Source: Luteibacter aegosomatis (GTDB lineage: Bacteria; Pseudomonadota; Gammaproteobacteria; Xanthomonadales; Rhodanobacteraceae). From it: a stretch of 64,000 nt of DNA. Under the pieces are notes generated by a model, which was given only the letters and a program-made list of their open reading frames with translations, had not been told where the DNA came from and searched no databases. The stretch spans positions 3,088,001-3,152,000 of the forward strand of contig NZ_CP095740.1 in assembly GCF_023078455.1 (NCBI RefSeq), in the 5' to 3' direction. Below are positions 59,256 to 64,000 of this stretch, piece after piece. The stretch's first letter is position 1. The number at the start of each line of letters is the position of its first letter. The position numbers and the translations under genes were made by a program.

Positions 59256-61349
59256 TTATTGCCCGATCAGCCAGTACCCGCCCAGGAGCAGGATCAAGCC
59301 GAGGATCATGGCGAACGCATAGTGGTAGAGGAATCCGGACTGCAGGTGGCGCATGCCGCCCGCGATACGGCGGACCAGGCCGGCCGAGCCGTTGACGACG
59401 GCGCCGTCGATGATGGCGGCGTCACCCACCTTCGACAGGCCTTCGCCCAGCTTGACGCCACCCTTCGCGAACACCGCGAAGTAGAGTTCGTCGATCCAGT
59501 ACTTGTGGTTGAGCAGTTCGTACACCGGCTTGAGCGCCGTCTTCGCCTTGTCGGCGACCGACGGATTGAACAGGTACACGTAGGTGGCTACGGCGAAACC
59601 GGCGAAGGCGATCCAGAACGGGGCGGCCGTGAAGCCGTGAAGGCCCGCCGCCACCACGCCGTGGAACTCGTGCGCGAGCTCGCCCAGCACGTTGTTCTCT
59701 TCGTTGACGTGGATGGCCTTGCCGAACCAGCCGTCGAACAGCATCGGCTTGACGGTGAACCAGCCGATCACGATGGACGGGATCGCGAGCAGCACCAGGG
59801 GCACCGTCACCACCCACGGCGACTCGTGGGGGGCGTGTTCGAGTACGCCCGGGGTGTGGTGCGGATCTTCCTTATGCGTGTCCGCATGATCTTCCTGGTG
59901 CGCTTCGGCATGCGCATCGTGGCCATGCGGCTGGTCGTGCTTGCCGTGCGCATCATGGGCGTGCCCATGGGCGACGGTGAAGCGCTCCTTGCCGTGGAAG
60001 GTCATGTAGAGCAGGCGGAAGCTGTAGAACGAAGTCACGAACACGCCGGCCAGCACGCAGAAGTACGCGTAGCTCGCGCCCCAGCGATGCGACTCGCCCA
60101 CGGCCTCGATGATGGCGTCCTTCGAGTAGAAGCCCGAGAAGAACGGCGTACCGGCCAGGGCCAGCGAGCCGATCCACATCGTGATCCAGGTGACCGGCAT
60201 GTACTTGCGCAGGCCGCCCATGTAGCGCATGTCCTGCTCGTGATGCATGCCCATGATGACCGAGCCGGCGCCGAGGAACAGCAGCGCCTTGAAGAAGGCG
60301 TGGGTCATCAGGTGGAACACGGCGCCGCTGTAGGCCGACACGCCCAGCGCGACGGTCATGTAGCCCAGCTGCGAGAGCGTGGAGTACGCGATGACGCGCT
60401 TGATGTCGTTCTGCACGATGCCGATCAGGCCCGTGAACAGCGCCGTGGTGGAGCCGATCACGAGGATGAACGACAGCGCGGCGTCGGTCAGCTCGAAGAT
60501 GGGCGACATGCGGGCGACCATGAAGATCCCCGCGGTCACCATGGTGGCCGCGTGGATCAGCGCCGAGATCGGCGTGGGGCCTTCCATCGAGTCGGGCAGC
60601 CACACGTGCAGCGGCACCTGGGCCGACTTGCCCATGGCACCGATGAACAGCAGGATGCCGATCACGGTGGCGGCGTCCCAGGCATGGTTCTGGGTGATCT
60701 GCAACGTCTTGCCCACCAGCTCGGGCGCATGGTCGAACGCGGTCTGGTAGTCGAGCGTCCCCAGGAAGTAGAGGATCGCCGAGATGCCCAGCAGGAAACC
60801 GAAGTCGCCCACGCGGTTGACCAGGAAGGCCTTGAGGTTCGCGAAGATCGCCGTCGGGCGCTTGTACCAGAAGCCGATCAGCAGGTACGACACCAGGCCC
60901 ACCGCTTCCCAGCCGAAGAACAGCTGCATGAAGTTGTTGCTCATCACGAGCATCAACATCGAGAAGGTGAACAGGGAAATGTAGCTGAAGAAGCGCTGGT
61001 AGCCCGGGTCTTCCGCCATGTAGCCGATGGTGTACAGGTGCACCAGCAGCGACACGAAGGTAACCACCACCATCATCATGGCGGTGAGACGGTCGACCAT
61101 GAAGCCCACCGAGGCGTGGAAGCGGCCGATCTCGAACCAGGTGTAGACGTTCTGGTTGAAGTTGTCGGCGCCGCCCCAGACCAGCTGGTAGAGCACGTAG
61201 AACGACAGGCCGCAGGCGATCGCCACGCCCAGGAGGGTGGCGGTATGCGCCCCTGCCCGGCCGATCAGCTTGCCGAAGAGGCCGGCCAGGATCGAACCCG
61301 CGAGCGGCGCGAGTGCGATCGTCAGCAGGATTGAAAGCGAGAGACTCAT
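59256..61349 (-). CDS. nuoL: NADH-quinone oxidoreductase subunit L
   Basis: 697 residues. Conserved core (VPLHVWLPDSMEGPTPISAL; VIAYSTLSQLGYMTVALG) and a C-terminal helix along the membrane arm. Between the last core helices lies a His- and Asp-rich hydrophilic insert, about residues 455-510, with some fifteen His (HGHAHDAHGKHDQPHGHDAH and following). The rest matches NuoL. Confidence 0.96.
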   Translation of the reverse strand: MSLSLSILLTIALAPLAGSILAGLFGKLIGRAGAHTATLLGVAIACGLSFYVLYQLVWGGADNFNQNVYTWFEIGRFHASVGFMVDRLTAMMMVVVTFVSLLVHLYTIGYMAEDPGYQRFFSYISLFTFSMLMLVMSNNFMQLFFGWEAVGLVSYLLIGFWYKRPTAIFANLKAFLVNRVGDFGFLLGISAILYFLGTLDYQTAFDHAPELVGKTLQITQNHAWDAATVIGILLFIGAMGKSAQVPLHVWLPDSMEGPTPISALIHAATMVTAGIFMVARMSPIFELTDAALSFILVIGSTTALFTGLIGIVQNDIKRVIAYSTLSQLGYMTVALGVSAYSGAVFHLMTHAFFKALLFLGAGSVIMGMHHEQDMRYMGGLRKYMPVTWITMWIGSLALAGTPFFSGFYSKDAIIEAVGESHRWGASYAYFCVLAGVFVTSFYSFRLLYMTFHGKERFTVAHGHAHDAHGKHDQPHGHDAHAEAHQEDHADTHKEDPHHTPGVLEHAPHESPWVVTVPLVLLAIPSIVIGWFTVKPMLFDGWFGKAIHVNEENNVLGELAHEFHGVVAAGLHGFTAAPFWIAFAGFAVATYVYLFNPSVADKAKTALKPVYELLNHKYWIDELYFAVFAKGGVKLGEGLSKVGDAAIIDGAVVNGSAGLVRRIAGGMRHLQSGFLYHYAFAMILGLILLLGGYWLIGQ

Positions 61350-61353
61350 CGGA

Positions 61354-61659
61354 TCAACCCTTCATGCTGTCGATTTCGGCGACGTTGATCGTGCTGCGGT
61401 TGCGGAACAGCAGCACGAGGATCGCCAGGCCGATGGCGGATTCCGCCGCGGCCACGGTGAGGATGAAGAACACGAACACCTGGCCCGACACGTCGCCGAA
61501 GAAGCGCGAGAAGGCCACGAAGTTGGTGTTCACCGCGAGGAGCATCAGCTCGATCGCCATGAGCAGCACGATCACGTTCTTGCGGTTGATGAAGACGCCG
61601 GCGACGGCGATGCAGAACAGGATCGCGCCGAGCACGATGTAATGGGAAAGCGTGATCAC
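61354..61659 (-). CDS. nuoK: NADH-quinone oxidoreductase subunit K
   Basis: 101 residues, three transmembrane helices with conserved Glu in [14 protein letters not shown] and in [16 protein letters not shown] at 61659 overlaps the nuoJ stop (GTGA). Confidence 0.95.
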   Translation of the reverse strand: MITLSHYIVLGAILFCIAVAGVFINRKNVIVLLMAIELMLLAVNTNFVAFSRFFGDVSGQVFVFFILTVAAAESAIGLAILVLLFRNRSTINVAEIDSMKG

Positions 61660-62315
61660 TTGGCGTTCTCCTGCGTCGGTTCCACGACCGGCGCGGGCGC
61701 CGGGCTGACGGATGCCATCGTTTCGCTGGCGAGCTTCACCACGCGGACGCGCTCGGTGGCCTTGACGGACACCTGCTGCGAGGCCGACTGGTGGCGCACG
61801 CCCAGGCGCTGGCGCAGGGTCAGCGCCACGGCGGCGACGACGCCCACGGTGAGGATCAGTGCCGCGATCTCGAACGGCAGCAGGAACTCGGTGTACAGGG
61901 CATGGCCCAGCCAGGCCACGTTCGACTCGCCGGCCGGGTTGGGACCGAGCGTGTGCGCGTGCATGGCCTTCACGCCGATCATCGCCAGCATTTCCACCAG
62001 CATGACCACCGCGACCACGATGCCCACCGGCAGGTAGCGCATGAAGCCCTCGCGGACGGCCTCCTGCTTGATGTCGAGCATCATCACCACGAACAGGAAC
62101 AGCACCATCACCGCGCCGACGTAGACCACGACGAGGGCGATGGCGAGGAACTCCGCCTCGGCCAGCAGCCAGACGCAGGCCATGCTGAAGAAGGCCAGCA
62201 CCAGCGACAGCACGGCATGCACCGAGTTGCGCACGGAAATGACCATCAGCCCGGCGATGACCGCCACGCCGCCGAAGAGGTAGAAACAGATGAGTTGAAG
62301 CAGATCGGTATTCAT
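61656..62315 (-). CDS. nuoJ: NADH-quinone oxidoreductase subunit J
   Basis: 219 residues, five transmembrane helices, [19 protein letters not shown] in helix three. The tail (about 175-219) is polar and longer than in E. coli (184 residues), ending in a Pro/Ala stretch. ATG at 62315. Confidence 0.94.
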   Translation of the reverse strand: MNTDLLQLICFYLFGGVAVIAGLMVISVRNSVHAVLSLVLAFFSMACVWLLAEAEFLAIALVVVYVGAVMVLFLFVVMMLDIKQEAVREGFMRYLPVGIVVAVVMLVEMLAMIGVKAMHAHTLGPNPAGESNVAWLGHALYTEFLLPFEIAALILTVGVVAAVALTLRQRLGVRHQSASQQVSVKATERVRVVKLASETMASVSPAPAPVVEPTQENAK

Positions 62316-62334
62316 CGCGTAGGTCTCCGGGCGC

Positions 62335-62826
62335 TCAGCGGTAAGCCGCGTCCTGCGCGCGGGCGGATGCGATGTCCTGCTCGAAGCGGTCACCGATGGC
62401 CAGCAACTGGGCCTTGGTCACCACGTTCTCGCCACGATGTTCCATGTGGTATTCGTGCACGTGCGTCTCCACGATGGAGTCGACCGGGCAGCTCTCTTCG
62501 CAGAAGCCGCAGAAGATGCACTTGAACAGGTCGATGTCGTAACGCGTGGTACGGCGCTGGCCGTCTTCCGCGCGCGGGGCCGAGTCGATGGTGATCGCCA
62601 GCGCCGGGCACACCGCCTCGCACAGCTTGCAGGCGATGCAGCGTTCTTCGCCGTTGGCGTAGCGGCGCAGCGCGTGCAGGCCGCGGAAGCGGTTCGACTT
62701 GGGGATGTGCTCCATCGGGTAGCGCATCGTGTACTTGGGGCTGAACATGTAGCGCATGGTCAGGCCCATGCCCTTGAACAGCTCGATGAGCAGCAGGCTC
62801 TTGAAGTAATGGGTAACGCGGGACAT
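62335..62826 (-). CDS. nuoI: NADH-quinone oxidoreductase subunit I
   Basis: 163 residues. Two 4Fe-4S motifs, [12 protein letters not shown] and [12 protein letters not shown], carry clusters N6a and N6b. Peripheral arm of complex I. Confidence 0.97.
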   Translation of the reverse strand: MSRVTHYFKSLLLIELFKGMGLTMRYMFSPKYTMRYPMEHIPKSNRFRGLHALRRYANGEERCIACKLCEAVCPALAITIDSAPRAEDGQRRTTRYDIDLFKCIFCGFCEESCPVDSIVETHVHEYHMEHRGENVVTKAQLLAIGDRFEQDIASARAQDAAYR

Positions 62827-62832
62827 GGCTCT

Positions 62833-63855
62833 TTAGGCTCCCGTTCCGATGTGGACCCAGCCGAAATATTTCATGCAGCCGGCAACGAGGACCCAGACGA
62901 TGGTGATGGGGATGAAGACCTTCCAGCCCAGACGCATGATCTGGTCGTAGCGGTAACGCGGGAAGCTCGCGCGGAACCACAGGAAGAGGAAGGCGAAGAT
63001 GAAGGCCTTGATGAACAGCCAGTGGAAGCCGCCGTGGCCGATGAGGCCCCACGATTCCGGGAACGGCGACAGCCAGCCGCCCATGAACAGGATCGAGGTG
63101 AGGAAGCTCACCAGGATCATGTTGGCGTATTCGGCCAGGAAGAACAGCGCGAACGGCGAGCCGGAGTACTCCACGTGGAAACCGGCGACGATTTCCGACT
63201 CGCCCTCGGCCACGTCGAACGGCGCGCGGTTGGTTTCGGCCACGCCCGAGACGAAGTAGATGACGAACACCGGCAGCAGCGGCAGCCAATACCAGCTCAG
63301 GAAGCTGCCCCGCTGCGCGTCGACGATCGCCGTCAGGTTCAGGCTGCCCGTGAGCACCAGCACGCAGACGATGGACATGCCCATCGCCAGTTCGTACGAG
63401 ATCACCTGCGCCGCGGCGCGCATGGCGCCGAGCATCGCGTAGCGCGAGTTGGACGACCAGCCGGCGAGGATGATGCCGTACACGCCCATCGAGGTCATGG
63501 CCAACAGGTAGAGCACGCCGGCGTTGACGTTGGCGAGTACCACGCCCGGGGAGAACGGCACCACGGCCCAGGCGCACAGCGCCGGCACGAGGGCCAGCAG
63601 CGGTGCGAGGTAGTAGAGCGCCTTGTTCGCGTTGGTCGGCAGCACCACTTCCTTCAGCAGCAGCTTGACGACGTCGGCGAAGGCCTGCAGCAGGCCGGCG
63701 GGGCCGACCTTGTTGGGCCCCATGCGCACGTGCATCCAGCCCAGCACCTTGCGCTCCCACCAGACGTACATCGCCACGCCGACGACGAGCGGCAGCACGA
63801 TCGCCAGGATGAAGAGCACCGGCAGCAAGAGGTGGTCGAAGAGTTGATCGGCCAT
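62833..63855 (-). CDS. nuoH: NADH-quinone oxidoreductase subunit H
   Basis: 340 residues, eight helices; [20 protein letters not shown] and [20 protein letters not shown] are the quinone-site signatures. It links the peripheral and membrane arms. nuoI follows after 6 bases. Confidence 0.97.
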   Translation of the reverse strand: MADQLFDHLLLPVLFILAIVLPLVVGVAMYVWWERKVLGWMHVRMGPNKVGPAGLLQAFADVVKLLLKEVVLPTNANKALYYLAPLLALVPALCAWAVVPFSPGVVLANVNAGVLYLLAMTSMGVYGIILAGWSSNSRYAMLGAMRAAAQVISYELAMGMSIVCVLVLTGSLNLTAIVDAQRGSFLSWYWLPLLPVFVIYFVSGVAETNRAPFDVAEGESEIVAGFHVEYSGSPFALFFLAEYANMILVSFLTSILFMGGWLSPFPESWGLIGHGGFHWLFIKAFIFAFLFLWFRASFPRYRYDQIMRLGWKVFIPITIVWVLVAGCMKYFGWVHIGTGA

Positions 63856-63858
63856 GGT

Positions 63859-64000
63859 TTACGCCTTGCTCAGGGTGATGGCCGCGCCGTACGGGGGCAG
63901 CATCGCGGTTTCGGGAAGCGCGGCCTCGATCCACGCGGCGCCCGCGGGCACCGAGGCATCGATCGCCACCGGCAACACGGCATCGCCCACGCGGGCGTTG
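63859..64000 (-). CDS. nuoG: NADH-quinone oxidoreductase subunit G, 3' end (partial)
   Basis: Last 46 codons, ending TAA at 63861-63859, three bases before the nuoH start. The end (LPPYGAAITLSKA) fits the C terminus of xanthomonad NuoG. Identified mainly by position in the nuo order; the iron-sulfur part is outside the window. Confidence 0.8.
   Translation of the reverse strand, partial: NARVGDAVLPVAIDASVPAGAAWIEAALPETAMLPPYGAAITLSKA

Noticed and set aside
59259-61334. Long plus-strand frame antisense to nuoL
   Set aside because: Same GC artefact; composition is His/Arg/Gln-rich and unlike any protein family.

Overview
The window is GC-rich chromosomal DNA from a gammaproteobacterium of the Xanthomonadales, most like the Rhodanobacteraceae (Luteibacter/Dyella type). 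This rests on the cvpA-purF and folC/SPOR order, an NAD-type isocitrate dehydrogenase, a class III PHA synthase, roxA next to sucAB-lpd, and the rimP-nusA-infB-rbfA-truB-rpsO-pnp and nuo operons. Nearly all genes are core and densely packed, with many ATGA/GTGA stop-start overlaps. No prophage, insertion sequence, CRISPR array, integrase or conjugation gene is visible.

Layout. 0-4 kb: end of a membrane protein gene, NAD isocitrate dehydrogenase, a coupled glutaredoxin/AhpD-like pair, and a BepA-type M48 protease. 3.8-13 kb: phosphate block phoB-phoR-ppk1, two coupled genes (MGDG-synthase-like glycosyltransferase and small membrane protein), then ppx, a periplasmic PPIase and lpxH. 13-19 kb (minus): purF, cvpA, SPOR protein, folC, GNAT. 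19-28 kb: a fatty-acid-hydroxylase-family membrane protein, roxA, sucA-sucB-lpd. 28-32.4 kb: LOG hydrolase, acuI, pilH, a heat-shock pair (hsp20, cbpA-like) and a peroxiredoxin. 32.5-40.6 kb: gyrA, gtrA-like, mtnA, DUF2165-phaC-phaE, and a divergent tetR/SDR pair sharing an operator. 40.7-50.2 kb (minus): pnp, rpsO, truB, rbfA, infB, nusA, rimP with a long structured leader. 50.3-55.8 kb: a small accessory stretch (GFA protein, orphan gene, secreted sedolisin with PKD and PPC domains, alpha/beta hydrolase, YccF). 56.1 kb: initiator tRNA. 56.2-64 kb: nuoG(partial)-H-I-J-K-L-M-N.

Non-coding structure is the least routine part. A family of paired REP-like palindromes (conserved TCGC and GCTCCCACC around a variable, base-paired core) occurs as inverted pairs at about 20.2, 27.9, 30.1-30.3 and 44.2-44.3 kb, with a related single hairpin at 32.4 kb; a different palindrome lies at 13.0 kb. 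Core substitutions are compensated on both arms, which points to selection on structure. One pair lies inside the ribosome-maturation operon (rbfA/truB), and one supplies the last codons of a membrane protein.

How genes work together: PhoBR (with a candidate Pho box on phoB), polyphosphate synthesis and breakdown, and a phosphate-free-glycolipid-type glycosyltransferase could form a phosphate-economy unit. The rimP-nusA leader carries a promoter, a terminator and a second hairpin-U7 ahead of the start, suggesting autogenous attenuation. No clearly new protein system was identified; the strongest leads are these regulatory and repeat structures and the uncharacterised pair after ppk1.
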